From JAMXLO01 sp963812475 (GTDB lineage Bacteria; Pseudomonadota; Alphaproteobacteria; Acetobacterales; Acetobacteraceae): a stretch of 64,000 nt of DNA. The notes beneath the pieces are model-generated. The model saw only the letters and a program-made list of their open reading frames with translations, was not told the DNA's origin and made no database searches. Position numbers and translations under genes: made by a program. Of the stretch, positions 44,733 to 53,573 are shown piece by piece. Within the stretch, counting starts at the first letter, position 1, and each line of letters starts with the position of its first letter. The DNA lies in contig CAWEVI010000042.1 in NCBI GenBank assembly GCA_963812475.1, positions 62,001-126,000 on the forward strand, written 5' to 3'.

Positions 44733-45311
44733 ATGAGTGTTGCGGACCCCAATCAGCTGATCCTGACAGGCGAAAACCCGTTCATCCGGCTGAGCGCGAC
44801 CGACGGTGCACCAAACACCACGAACGCCAGCTTTTGGCGAATCATCCTGTGTCCTGCCGGTCCCGGACATGTGCTCTATATCAAGAGCGAACTGACGGAC
44901 GATCGCTGGCGCATCTACTCGGACAACATCGCGATGGCGCGCTGGCTGCAATCCACCGTCCAGGGCATGCTGAACGCCGAGTTGGCGGATCAGACGATCC
45001 CGGTGATCGACGCGGAATTCACCAAGTCGGGCGATGCGCGCGACTTCTGGACCGAGCGCCTCGTCACAACGGAAGAGGAGATCGCGCTTACCTGGTACAG
45101 CATCGGTGAGCCGCTGCTGATCCATACACAGCCGAATGCCGAGCCAGGGCGCCCCTACGGCGTATGCACCGTGCTGATACCCGCGCTGGGTGCGCGCCTG
45201 TCGCGGAACGGCATCCAGGCGGTGGGCCAACCGTGGCCACGGGAGCGCGAGGGACGGCCGTTCAGCACCTGCGCGCTGGCATTCTCCGAAAGCTGGACGG
45301 CGGCGCAGTGA
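44733..45311 (+). CDS. Hypothetical protein between two SDR genes
   Basis: A 192-residue soluble protein that I do not recognise. It has no signal peptide and no membrane span. It starts MSVADPNQLILTGENPFIRL and contains SFWRIILCPAGPGHVLYIKS, FWTERLVTTEEEIALTWYSI and IHTQPNAEPGRPYGVCTVLI, a beta-rich, aromatic-rich pattern. A caggagg gives a strong ribosome-binding site. Its stop overlaps the next SDR start as TGATG, so it is part of the operon and probably acts in the same pathway. Confidence 0.72.
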   Translation: MSVADPNQLILTGENPFIRLSATDGAPNTTNASFWRIILCPAGPGHVLYIKSELTDDRWRIYSDNIAMARWLQSTVQGMLNAELADQTIPVIDAEFTKSGDARDFWTERLVTTEEEIALTWYSIGEPLLIHTQPNAEPGRPYGVCTVLIPALGARLSRNGIQAVGQPWPREREGRPFSTCALAFSESWTAAQ

Positions 45312-46084
45312 TGCAGCTCGAAGGCAAGATCGGCATCATCACTGGCGCAGCCTCCGGCATTGGCGCGGCCTGCGCACGGGTCATGTCCCGCGAGGGCGCA
45401 AGGCTGCTGCTGACCGATCTGGACGATGCGGCTGGTGAACGCGTGGCCGAGGCGACCGGCAGCGTCTATCTGCACCACGACGTGACCGAAGAAGCCGGCT
45501 GGCCAAACGTCATATCGACAGTCGAGAAACACTTCGGGGGACTGCATGTGTTGGTCGCCAATGCCGGCATCGGCATCATGGGGCCGGCGATCGACATGTC
45601 GCTGGCCGACTGGCGGCGACAGATGGCGGTGAATGTCGATGGCGTTTTCCTGTCGGTGAAGTATTGCATCCCGGCGATGCGCCGATCCGGCGGCGGATCC
45701 ATTGTCATGCTGTCCTCGGTCGCCGGGCTGCGAGGTTCCGCCGGGCTGGCGGGTTACAGTGCGACCAAGGGTGCAGTGCGATTGTTCGCCAAGTCGATGG
45801 CGCTCGAATGCGCCCAGGCGCGCGACGGCATTCGGGTGAATTCGGTGCATCCGGGCATTATCGACACGCCGATCTGGACCAAGCTGCCGCCGGGCGCAAA
45901 CGCGCCATTGGATCCGAACAAGATCGCCGAGGCGACGGTGCCGTTGGGCAAGGCCGGTCAGGCCGAGGACATCGCCAACGGGATCCTGTTCCTCGCCTCG
46001 GATGCATCGAGCCACATCACTGGATCGGAACTCGTTATCGACGGCGGCATTACCGCGGGACGTGTCGGCAGATTGGGTGGGTGA
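45311..46084 (+). CDS. SDR-family oxidoreductase
   Basis: A 257-residue short-chain dehydrogenase. Cofactor loop ITGAASGIGAACARVMSREG with LLTDLDD, then LVANAGIGIMGPA, catalytic Ser in VMLSSVAGLRGSA and YSATK with Tyr and Lys. The C-terminus is ITGSELVIDGGITAGR. The start overlaps the stop of the 192-residue gene. With the GrdB-like protein, CoA-transferase and first SDR it completes a five-gene operon. Confidence 0.9.
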   Translation: MQLEGKIGIITGAASGIGAACARVMSREGARLLLTDLDDAAGERVAEATGSVYLHHDVTEEAGWPNVISTVEKHFGGLHVLVANAGIGIMGPAIDMSLADWRRQMAVNVDGVFLSVKYCIPAMRRSGGGSIVMLSSVAGLRGSAGLAGYSATKGAVRLFAKSMALECAQARDGIRVNSVHPGIIDTPIWTKLPPGANAPLDPNKIAEATVPLGKAGQAEDIANGILFLASDASSHITGSELVIDGGITAGRVGRLGG

Positions 46085-46132
46085 GACCCCGCGCGGATGA
46101 CAACAAGACAAGAAGTTCGCCGTCACGGCGAC

Positions 46133-47479
46133 CTAACCTGCGCGGGGCACCCCCGCCTGCGTTAGCGCCACCGCCTGCCGTTGTGCCAGCACCGCTTCGT
46201 CAAAATCGGCGATCAGTCCGTGGAATAGCTGGCTCCAGTTCAACTCTGCCTTCAGACGCAGGAATACGCCTCCAAGCCCAATAGCCGAGCGGTCCATCAG
46301 CACGAATTCGCGCGGCGGCTTGACGCCACCGGTGCGCTTCAGTCCGGCATGCACGCGCTCGGCGACTTCGCGGCCGAATTGCGGATCGTCGGTCTCCTGG
46401 ATGCGGCGCACCCGGTCGTCGCACAGCGGCTCATAGAGAAAACGCGCCCACAGGTTCAACGCGGCCATCTTCTCGTTTGACAGATCGGTGAAACCCCACG
46501 TTTCATAAGCGTGGTGCGCCTTCGCATCGTCGTTGTCGCGCACCGCCTCGAACAGGTCGATCACACCGCGCACGAACTTCGCGTCGAACACGCGGATGGC
46601 GCCGAAGTCGAGCAAATTCACCGTGGCATCCGGACGCACCTGGTAATTGCCGAGATGCGGATCCCCGTGGATCACGCCATAGCGGTAGAACGGCACATAC
46701 CAGGCGCGGAACAATGCCTCGGCGATGCTGTTGCGCTCCTCCTGCGGCGGGTCCTCAGCCAGACGATGCATCAGTGGCCTGCCGTCGAGCCAGGTCATCG
46801 TCAATAGTCGCCGCGTGCAGTAGCCCTCGATCGGCACCGGCACATGCACGGTCGGATCGTTCGCGAGCATCTGGCGATAGAGCCGCATCTGCGCGGCCTC
46901 ACGCTCATAGTCGAGTTCCTCGCGCAGGCGCTCGGTGAGCTCTTTGTAAACCTCCTCATGCTGGATGGCGTTGTCCATGCGATGATAGATCGCCATGGCC
47001 AGACGCAACTGGCGCAGATCGCCTTCCACGGTGCTCGCCATGTTTGGATACTGCAGCTTGCAGGCAACGTCGGTGCCGTCATGCAGACGCGCGCGATGCA
47101 CCTGGCCGAGGCTCGCCGCGGCCGCCGCTTCGCGGCCGAAGTTGGCGAACTTCGCCTGCCAGTCGGCGCCGAGTTCGCTCACCATGCGGCGGCGGACGAA
47201 GTTCCAGCCCATCGCCGGAGCGTTTGCCTGCAGCTGCGCGAGTTCGGCCGCGTATTCCGCCGGCAGTGCGTCGGGCACGGTGGAGAGGAACTGCGCCACC
47301 TTCATCAGCGGCCCCTTCAGGCCGCCCAGGATGGTGCGAAGGTCCTCGGCGTGGCTGGCGCGGTCGGTCTTGATGCCGAACATGCGTTCACCGGCAACGC
47401 GCGCGGCGATCCCCCCCATCGCCCCCGAGGTGCGCGCCATGCGGCGAAGTTCACCGAACAGGTTGCTGCGGTCAGACAT
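46133..47479 (-). CDS. ABC1/UbiB-family protein kinase-like protein
   Basis: A 448-residue ADCK/UbiB-like protein. It has the N-terminal extension LMKVAQFLSTVPDALPAEYA (KVAQ at the KxGQ position), the alanine-rich nucleotide loop AAAASLGQVHRARL, VACKLQYPNM with the conserved Lys, HGDPHLGNYQV for the catalytic loop and NLLDFGAIR for metal binding. Relatives support ubiquinone synthesis or lipid homeostasis. No nearby ubi gene supports a choice. Confidence 0.87.
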   Translation of the reverse strand: MSDRSNLFGELRRMARTSGAMGGIAARVAGERMFGIKTDRASHAEDLRTILGGLKGPLMKVAQFLSTVPDALPAEYAAELAQLQANAPAMGWNFVRRRMVSELGADWQAKFANFGREAAAAASLGQVHRARLHDGTDVACKLQYPNMASTVEGDLRQLRLAMAIYHRMDNAIQHEEVYKELTERLREELDYEREAAQMRLYRQMLANDPTVHVPVPIEGYCTRRLLTMTWLDGRPLMHRLAEDPPQEERNSIAEALFRAWYVPFYRYGVIHGDPHLGNYQVRPDATVNLLDFGAIRVFDAKFVRGVIDLFEAVRDNDDAKAHHAYETWGFTDLSNEKMAALNLWARFLYEPLCDDRVRRIQETDDPQFGREVAERVHAGLKRTGGVKPPREFVLMDRSAIGLGGVFLRLKAELNWSQLFHGLIADFDEAVLAQRQAVALTQAGVPRAG

Positions 47480-47519
47480 CAGGCGGGTTCAATGCAACGC
47501 GTTGGTGCAACGCGATCAA

Positions 47520-47680
47520 AGTGATCATTACTCCCCTCCCTTGCGAGAGGGGGTTGGGGAGGGGTTGGCTGCACAGCCTGCCGGATGGCAATCACTTCAG
47601 GCCCCCGATCTGATGCTTGCGAAGTCCTTGCCACAACCTGCGTTCGGCGGCGTTCCCGCAAGGGGAGGGGGAGGACCTTG
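47520..47680. repeat. Two inverted copies of a pyrimidine-rich spacer motif
   Basis: A copy reading ctcccctcccttgcgagagg begins at 47532, and an opposite-strand copy (cccgcaaggggagggggagg) lies near 47656-47675. A third copy, ccccaaggggagggggtc, lies at 61168-61187. The motif can fold into a short C-rich/G-rich hairpin. It occurs only in spacers here. Function unknown. Confidence 0.5.
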
Positions 47681-47691
47681 CTGCGGCTGCA

Positions 47692-49497
47692 TCACCCCGC
47701 CTGCTCCAGCTCGTCGATGAAGCCAGCGATGACGTCCAGTCCTTTCTTCCAGAACGCCGGACCGGACGCGTCCAGACCGAACGGCGCGAGCAGCTCCTTG
47801 TGACGCTTAGTCCCGCCGGCGCGCAGCATGTTCAGGTACTTCGTCTGAAAGCCCGGATGCCCCGACTGGAACACCGAATATAGCGCATTCACCAAACAGT
47901 CGCCGAAGGCATATGCATAGACATAGAACGGCGAATGAACGAAGTGCGGAACATACGCCCAGAACACATTGTATTCCGGCGTGAACTCGAACGCCGGCCC
48001 GAGGCTTTCCTTCTGCACCTGCAGCCATAGTTCGCCGATGCGGTCGGGCACCAGTTCGCCCGTGCGGCGCTCATCGTGCAGCAGCGTCTCGAAGTGATAG
48101 AACGCGATCTGGCGGACAACCGTGTTCAGCATGTCCTCGACCTTCGCTGCCAGCATGATGCGCCGGCGCTTCGGATCGGCCGCGTCCAGCAACGCGCGGA
48201 ACGTCAGCATCTCGCCGAACACACTCGCGGTCTCGGCCAGCGTCAGCGGCGTGCCCGCCATCAGATAGCCCTGTTCGGCCGCCAGCATCTGGTGCACCCC
48301 GTGGCCGAGTTCATGCGCCAACGTCATCACGTCGCGCGTGCGGCCGTGGTAGTTCAGCAGCAGATAGGGATGCGCCGACGGTACGGTCGGATGCGCGAAC
48401 GCCCCGCCCGACTTGCCGGGCTTCAGCGTCGCATCGATCCACGGTCGATCGAAAAAGCGCTTGCCGACATCGGCAAGTTCGGGACTGAACGCTGCATAGG
48501 CCGTCAGCACCCGCTCGCGCGCATCGTTCCACCCGATCGAGCGATCATCGTCGTCCGGCAGCGGCGCGTTGCGGTCCCAGTGCTGCAGCTTCGGCAGGCC
48601 GAGCCACTTCGCCTTCATCAGGTAATAGCGATGCGCGAGCCTTGGAAAATCCGCCCGCACCGCCGTCACCAGCGCATCCACGACCTCGTCTTCCACCATG
48701 TTGGAGCGGTTGCGGTAGCTACCGGGACGCGGATAGTGCCGCCACGTATCGACGATCTCCTTGTCCTTCGCCAGCGTGTTGGTCACCAGCGAGAACAGCC
48801 GGACATTAGCGCCGAACGTCGCGCCGATCGCGCGCCCGGCGGCCTCGCGCACGGATCGGTCGCGATCGGATAGCCGGTTCAGCGCATCGCTGACGGTGAG
48901 TTCCTTGCCGCCGATTGGAACTCGCATCGCGGCTACCGTCTCGTCGAACAGCCGGCTCCAGGCACTGCGACCGGTAACTTCCTTTTCGTGCAGCAATTTC
49001 TCGAGTTCGTCGGAGAGCTGATGCGGTCGGAACACGCGCAGATCGCGCAGCCAGGGCCGCCACTTCGCCAGCGTGGGGTCGGCGCACTTCTGCTCCAGCG
49101 CCGCCTCATCCAGCCGGTTCAACTCCAGGGCGAAGAACAGCAGATTGCTGCTGATTGTGGTCACCCGCTCGCTCGCGGTCTGGTAGAAGCGACCGATTTC
49201 CGCATTCGTGGAATCGGCGGCGAACAGCAGCTGGGCATAAGACGCCAGACGGCCCAGCACCTCCTCGATGCGCTCGTACTCCGCGATGGCGGCGGCCAGA
49301 GCTGCACCTGACAAGGATGCCAGCCTACCCTGATGCGCGGCGGCGAACGCGCGGGCTGCCTGCTCGGCCCTGGCAAAGTCCGCCTCGACTGCGGGGCTGT
49401 CGGGAGCAGAATAGAGATCGCCGAGGTCCCAGGTCGGCAGACCATCAACAGCCTGCGGGCTGGATGCGGCGTCGGCCGGGGCGGTATTGGGCATCAT
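47692..49497 (-). CDS. pepF: Oligoendopeptidase F (M3 family)
   Basis: A cytoplasmic zinc metallopeptidase of about 601 residues that cleaves oligopeptides. The N-terminal helical domain includes LPTWDLGDLYSAPDSPAVEA. The zinc site HEXXH is in LAHELGHGVHQML, with the third-ligand glutamate in LTLAETASVFGEML. FYVYAYAFGDCLVNALYSV and FLDELEQAG-type end segments agree with PepF. ATGs at 49497 and 49494 follow gagga; the second has better spacing. The frame extends to 49530. It diverges from the acyl-CoA synthetase gene. Confidence 0.93.
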   Translation of the reverse strand: MMPNTAPADAASSPQAVDGLPTWDLGDLYSAPDSPAVEADFARAEQAARAFAAAHQGRLASLSGAALAAAIAEYERIEEVLGRLASYAQLLFAADSTNAEIGRFYQTASERVTTISSNLLFFALELNRLDEAALEQKCADPTLAKWRPWLRDLRVFRPHQLSDELEKLLHEKEVTGRSAWSRLFDETVAAMRVPIGGKELTVSDALNRLSDRDRSVREAAGRAIGATFGANVRLFSLVTNTLAKDKEIVDTWRHYPRPGSYRNRSNMVEDEVVDALVTAVRADFPRLAHRYYLMKAKWLGLPKLQHWDRNAPLPDDDDRSIGWNDARERVLTAYAAFSPELADVGKRFFDRPWIDATLKPGKSGGAFAHPTVPSAHPYLLLNYHGRTRDVMTLAHELGHGVHQMLAAEQGYLMAGTPLTLAETASVFGEMLTFRALLDAADPKRRRIMLAAKVEDMLNTVVRQIAFYHFETLLHDERRTGELVPDRIGELWLQVQKESLGPAFEFTPEYNVFWAYVPHFVHSPFYVYAYAFGDCLVNALYSVFQSGHPGFQTKYLNMLRAGGTKRHKELLAPFGLDASGPAFWKKGLDVIAGFIDELEQAG

Positions 49498-49600
49498 TGC
49501 GTCCTCGTGAGGCTGCGGTATTCCATCCATGTAAGGTAGTAGCGGTCGAGGTCAAAGGGTTGCGCCCGGTGCAAGGCGCCCCAGAGCAGCGGGAGGTGAC

Positions 49601-51316
49601 GTGGAGGTCTATCCAACCTGGCCTAATCTAGCCGCAATGATGTTCGCACTTGCCCGCAGTTGGCCGGACAAGTCCCTTCTGCGCTCGTTCCGTCAGGGCG
49701 CTTGGCATTCCATCACCTGGGGCGAATTCGGCCGGATGGCGGCATCGTGTGCCCGATGCCTGCGTGCGGCGGGCGTGGCGGCCGGCGACCGCGTGGTGAT
49801 CGTATCGGAGAACCGTCCGGAGTACCCGATCGCCGAGACGGCTCTGATGGCGCTCCGCGCCGTTCCGGTGCCGACCTACACGACCAATACCGCGGCGGAC
49901 CATGCCCACATCCTGCGCGACGCCGGTGCTCGGGCGGCCATCGTGTCCTCCCCTGCCCTCGCGTCCGTGCTGCGGGAGGCCAGCAGGCTCACGGGCGGGC
50001 TCGATGTGCTGGTGGTGATGGATGGCCTGCCAGATGCGGTCGGAGAGCTGCCTGGACTGCTCCATTGGGCCGATCTGGTGGCCGACGAGGCGCCGCCCGA
50101 CGATATCGCGCTGGAGGCCGCGTCCATTCCCGGGACCGCACTCGCCTGCCTGATCTACACGTCAGGCACGGGCGGAGCGCCCAAGGGAGTGATGCTGCCG
50201 CACCGCTCGATCCTGTCGAACTGCCGCGGCGCGTTCGAGTTGATGCGGCCGCTCGGGCTGCGGGACGAGGTCTATCTGTCCTATTTGCCGGCCTCGCATA
50301 GCTATGAACACACGGTCGGCATCTTCTTCCTGCCCAGCATCGGCACCGAGATCGTCTATGCCCGTGGCGTCGAGCATTTGGCAGCCGACCTGCTGACGGT
50401 TCGCCCGACGATCCTCACCGCGGTGCCGCGGGTGTTGGAGATAATTCGCGGTCGTGTCCTGACGCAGGTGGGCCGCCAACCGGACTGGCAGCAGCGCTTG
50501 TTTCGCTGGGCCTTGGATATCGGGCTGAAGCGGATCGAGGGGCGGCGCCTGAACCTTGGCGAATACCTGCTGGACCCACTGCTCGACCGGCTGGTGCGCG
50601 CGAAGGTCCGGGACCGCTTTGGCGGCCGTCTGAAGGCGGCGATGTCGGGTGGCGCGCGGCTCGAGCCCGAGGTCGGCCTGTTCTACCTCGCGCTGGGGCT
50701 GCTGATCATGCAGGGCTACGGCCAGACCGAGGCAGGCCCGGTGATCAGCGCCAATCCTCCGGACGCGATCCGCATCGATACGGTCGGTCGCGTGCTGGAG
50801 GGCGTCGAACTGCGCCTCGCCGAGGACGGCGAAATCCTGGTGCGCGGCGATCTGGTGATGGATGGCTACTGGCGCCTGCCTGGGGCCACAGCCGCGGCAA
50901 TCCAGGGCGGCTGGCTGCACACCGGCGATATCGGTGAACTGGATGATGACGGCTACCTTCGCATCACCGATCGCAAGAAGGACATGATCGTGTTGTCGGG
51001 CGGCGAGAACGTTTCGCCGGCGAAGGTCGAGGGCATGCTGATGGCCGAACCGGAGATTGCCCAGGCGGTGGTCGCCGGCGACGGCCGCTCGTCTCTGACC
51101 GCCTTGCTGGTTCCCGCCGATGGTTATGACGACGTGGCCGCTGCATTGGCCGTGACGCGTGTGAACCATCGGCTGTCGGTAACCGAGCGCATACGCAGAC
51201 AGGCAGTGGTGCCGCCATTCACGCTGGAGAACGGCTTGATGACGCCGACACACAAGATCAAACGGATGATGGTGATCCGCTCGAACACCGAGGTGCTGGC
51301 GAAGTTGCACGGCTAA
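49601..51316 (+). CDS. AMP-forming long-chain acyl-CoA synthetase
   Basis: A 571-residue ANL-family ligase that activates a carboxylic acid as an acyl-adenylate and then CoA ester. ATP-binding loop is LIYTSGTGGAPKGVMLPHRS. MQGYGQTEAGPVIS is the A5 motif, and HTGDIGELDDDGYL with ITDRKKDMIVLSGGENVSP the A8 hinge region. The N-terminus (WPDKSLLRSFRQGAWHSITW) is like FadD15 synthetases. Start is GTG after a good gggaggtga. Chain-length specificity is unclear. Confidence 0.9.
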   Translation: MEVYPTWPNLAAMMFALARSWPDKSLLRSFRQGAWHSITWGEFGRMAASCARCLRAAGVAAGDRVVIVSENRPEYPIAETALMALRAVPVPTYTTNTAADHAHILRDAGARAAIVSSPALASVLREASRLTGGLDVLVVMDGLPDAVGELPGLLHWADLVADEAPPDDIALEAASIPGTALACLIYTSGTGGAPKGVMLPHRSILSNCRGAFELMRPLGLRDEVYLSYLPASHSYEHTVGIFFLPSIGTEIVYARGVEHLAADLLTVRPTILTAVPRVLEIIRGRVLTQVGRQPDWQQRLFRWALDIGLKRIEGRRLNLGEYLLDPLLDRLVRAKVRDRFGGRLKAAMSGGARLEPEVGLFYLALGLLIMQGYGQTEAGPVISANPPDAIRIDTVGRVLEGVELRLAEDGEILVRGDLVMDGYWRLPGATAAAIQGGWLHTGDIGELDDDGYLRITDRKKDMIVLSGGENVSPAKVEGMLMAEPEIAQAVVAGDGRSSLTALLVPADGYDDVAAALAVTRVNHRLSVTERIRRQAVVPPFTLENGLMTPTHKIKRMMVIRSNTEVLAKLHG

Positions 51317-51562
51317 CCCGGTCTTCACCAAACGGTCGTCCTACACCACTCTGCGGCATAGGGCCGCCACTGGAGACGGGTACAATGCTGTGCCCAGTAC
51401 TGCATTTTGGGCGCTGCGCATCCGGTGGGGTAGGTGGCGGATAAAGCTCGTATTCTTCATCCGCCGTTAGCGTACTCGACCGGCCCCGGCGGGCCCGCCT
51501 TTTGGTGAGCTCGTCGGGTGCCCGGTTCACGTAGCAGAACGGCCTCCCCGCCCAACGCCACA

Positions 51563-51832
51563 TTACATGCCAAGTGCACGCCGGTACACATCGAGCAGCG
51601 TTTCCTGCTCATCCACATCGGCCGGCTCCTGCTTGCGCAAGCGGATGAGCTGACGCAGCACTTTCACGTCGAAGCCAGCCGACTTCGCCTCCGCGTAGAT
51701 GTCACGGATGTCGCTGCCGAGCGCCTTACGCTCTTCTTCCAGCCGCTCGATGCGATCGACCAAGCTCCGCAATCGGTCGGCGGCGATGCCGCCAGCCTTG
51801 GTGTCAGGCTTCTCCACCGCGCGCAGCGCCAT
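51563..51832 (-). CDS. gapR: GapR-family nucleoid-associated protein (DUF2312)
   Basis: An 89-residue protein, nearly all helical, with IAADRLRSLVDRIERLEEER, the conserved ALGSDIRDIYAEAKSAGFDV and LRQLIRLRKQEPADVDEQET. GapR clamps overtwisted AT-rich DNA and supports replication in alphaproteobacteria. The ATG at 51832 follows gagggga; an upstream in-frame start exists at 51853. It lies 54 bases downstream of the DUF1244 gene on the same strand. Confidence 0.9.
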   Translation of the reverse strand: MALRAVEKPDTKAGGIAADRLRSLVDRIERLEEERKALGSDIRDIYAEAKSAGFDVKVLRQLIRLRKQEPADVDEQETLLDVYRRALGM

Positions 51833-51886
51833 TGTTCCCCTCCGATCCGGCAAGGCCGGCGGGGATAGCGGTCACCTGCAGCGCGG

Positions 51887-52198
51887 TCAATGACCCGGAT
51901 TGGACTTGGCGAAAGCGGCCTTCTGGTCAGGACTTGCATCCTTCTGATACTTCGCCTGCCACTCCTTATAGGGCATGCCATAGACGATCTCGCGCGCGTC
52001 CGGGTCAGCAAGGGTAACACCCTTCACGGCGGCCTCCTCGCGATACCATCGGCTCAGACAATTCCGGCAGAACCCGGCCAAATTCATCATGTCGATGTTC
52101 TGCACGTCGGTCCGCTCGCGCAGATGCTGCACGAGGCGGCGGAACGCGGCGGCCTCCAGTTCGGTGCGGGTCGTTTCGTCGAGTTGCGGTGCGGTCAT
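51887..52198 (-). CDS. DUF1244 family protein
   Basis: A 103-residue protein typical of DUF1244: AAFRRLVQHLRERTDVQNID, then AGFCRNCLSRWYREEA with the CRNC motif, and YGMPYKEWQAKYQ. The family is conserved in alpha- and gammaproteobacteria with no settled function. A gaggaggga lies just before the ATG. The frame is open upstream to 52516 but without homology. It is divergent from the glycerate kinase gene. Confidence 0.88.
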   Translation of the reverse strand: MTAPQLDETTRTELEAAAFRRLVQHLRERTDVQNIDMMNLAGFCRNCLSRWYREEAAVKGVTLADPDAREIVYGMPYKEWQAKYQKDASPDQKAAFAKSNPGH

Positions 52199-52288
52199 GT
52201 CGTCCCTCCTCTCCATCTCCCGAAGATGGCGTGTCCTGACCCGGTTCGCCATACTCGCGCTCGATCGGACAGAGGGAAAGCGAGTCGG

Positions 52289-53563
52289 ATGGTCTGGAAC
52301 GATGCACGCGCTCGTTCGGCACTCATGACGCTGTTCGAAGCGGCCGTGGCTGCGGCCGATCCTCGCCAGGTCCTGGCGGCGCATTTGCCGCCCAGGCCCA
52401 AGGGCCGCTGCGTCGTCGTCGGCTGCGGCAAATCCGCCGCTGTGATGGCTGCCGCACTCGAGGACGCGTGGCCCGACGTATCCCTGGAGGGCACCGTCGT
52501 CACCCGCTATGGCCACGCTGTACCGACAAGACGGATCGAGGTGATCGAAGCGTCACACCCGGTACCCGACGCCAACAGCGAACGCGGCGCGCACCGACTG
52601 CTGGAGCGCGTGCGCGGCCTTGGCCCCGACGACCTCGTGCTGGCGCTGATCTCCGGCGGCGGTTCGGCCTTGTGTGCCGCGCCCGCCCCGGGCCTTACGC
52701 TGACCGACAAGCAGGCGATCAACCGCGCCCTGCTCGCCTCCGGCGCCACGATTACCGAGATGAATTGCGTGCGCAAACACCTATCGGCGATCAAGGGTGG
52801 CAGGCTTGCTGCCGCCGCTCGCCCCGCCCATGTCGTGACTTTGGCGATCAGCGACGTGCCGGGCGACGATCCGGCGGTCATTGCCTCCGGCCCGACGGTG
52901 CCGGATACCACCACCTTCGCCGATGCGCACGCGATCATCGCCCGCTACGGCATCGACGCTCCAGCTTCGGTGGCAGCGCGATTTGCACAGGCAGCCGACG
53001 AAACGCCGAAACCGAACGAACTGCCGAACACGGAATTCGATCTGATCGCCACGCCGATGATGGCGCTGACCCGCATGGCTGACACGGCACGCGACCTCGG
53101 CCTGGCGCCACTGGTGCTGGGCGATGCACTGGAAGGCGAGTCGCGGGAGGTCGGCACCGTCATGGCCGGCATCGCTCGCAGCATCCGTGCCCACGGGCAA
53201 CCGCTGCGACCGCCCGCCGTGGTGCTATCGGGCGGCGAGACCACCGTGACGATCGGCCGCGGACCGGCCGGCCATGGCGGCCGAAACACCGAGTTTCTGC
53301 TCAGCCTTGCGGTGGCACTTGGCGGTGCGGCCGACATCTGGGCGATCGCCGGCGACACCGACGGACTGGACGGCATGGATGACATCGCCGGCGCCATCGT
53401 GACACCCGACACCCTTACGCGCGCACGCGCCAACGGGCTCGATCCGCGGGCAATGCTCGCCGCCCACGACGGTCACACGCTGTTCGATACGATCGGCGAT
53501 GCAATCCGCACCGGGCCCACGCTGACCAACGTGAATGACGTCCGCGCCATCCTGATCGCCTGA
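52289..53563 (+). CDS. Glycerate 2-kinase (GckA/TtuD, MOFRL family)
   Basis: A 424-residue enzyme that phosphorylates D-glycerate at position 2. N-terminal domain has CVVVGCGKSAAVMAAALE, LALISGGGSALCAAPAPG and CVRKHLSAIKGGRLAAAA. The C-terminal MOFRL domain has VVLSGGETTVTIGRGPAGHG, GGRNTEFLLSLA and AIAGDTDGLDG. Older records call this family TtuD hydroxypyruvate reductase. Its product 2-phosphoglycerate goes, via enolase, to the pyruvate kinase encoded 10 bases downstream. Confidence 0.9.
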   Translation: MVWNDARARSALMTLFEAAVAAADPRQVLAAHLPPRPKGRCVVVGCGKSAAVMAAALEDAWPDVSLEGTVVTRYGHAVPTRRIEVIEASHPVPDANSERGAHRLLERVRGLGPDDLVLALISGGGSALCAAPAPGLTLTDKQAINRALLASGATITEMNCVRKHLSAIKGGRLAAAARPAHVVTLAISDVPGDDPAVIASGPTVPDTTTFADAHAIIARYGIDAPASVAARFAQAADETPKPNELPNTEFDLIATPMMALTRMADTARDLGLAPLVLGDALEGESREVGTVMAGIARSIRAHGQPLRPPAVVLSGGETTVTIGRGPAGHGGRNTEFLLSLAVALGGAADIWAIAGDTDGLDGMDDIAGAIVTPDTLTRARANGLDPRAMLAAHDGHTLFDTIGDAIRTGPTLTNVNDVRAILIA

Positions 53564-53573
53564 AGGAACCCAG

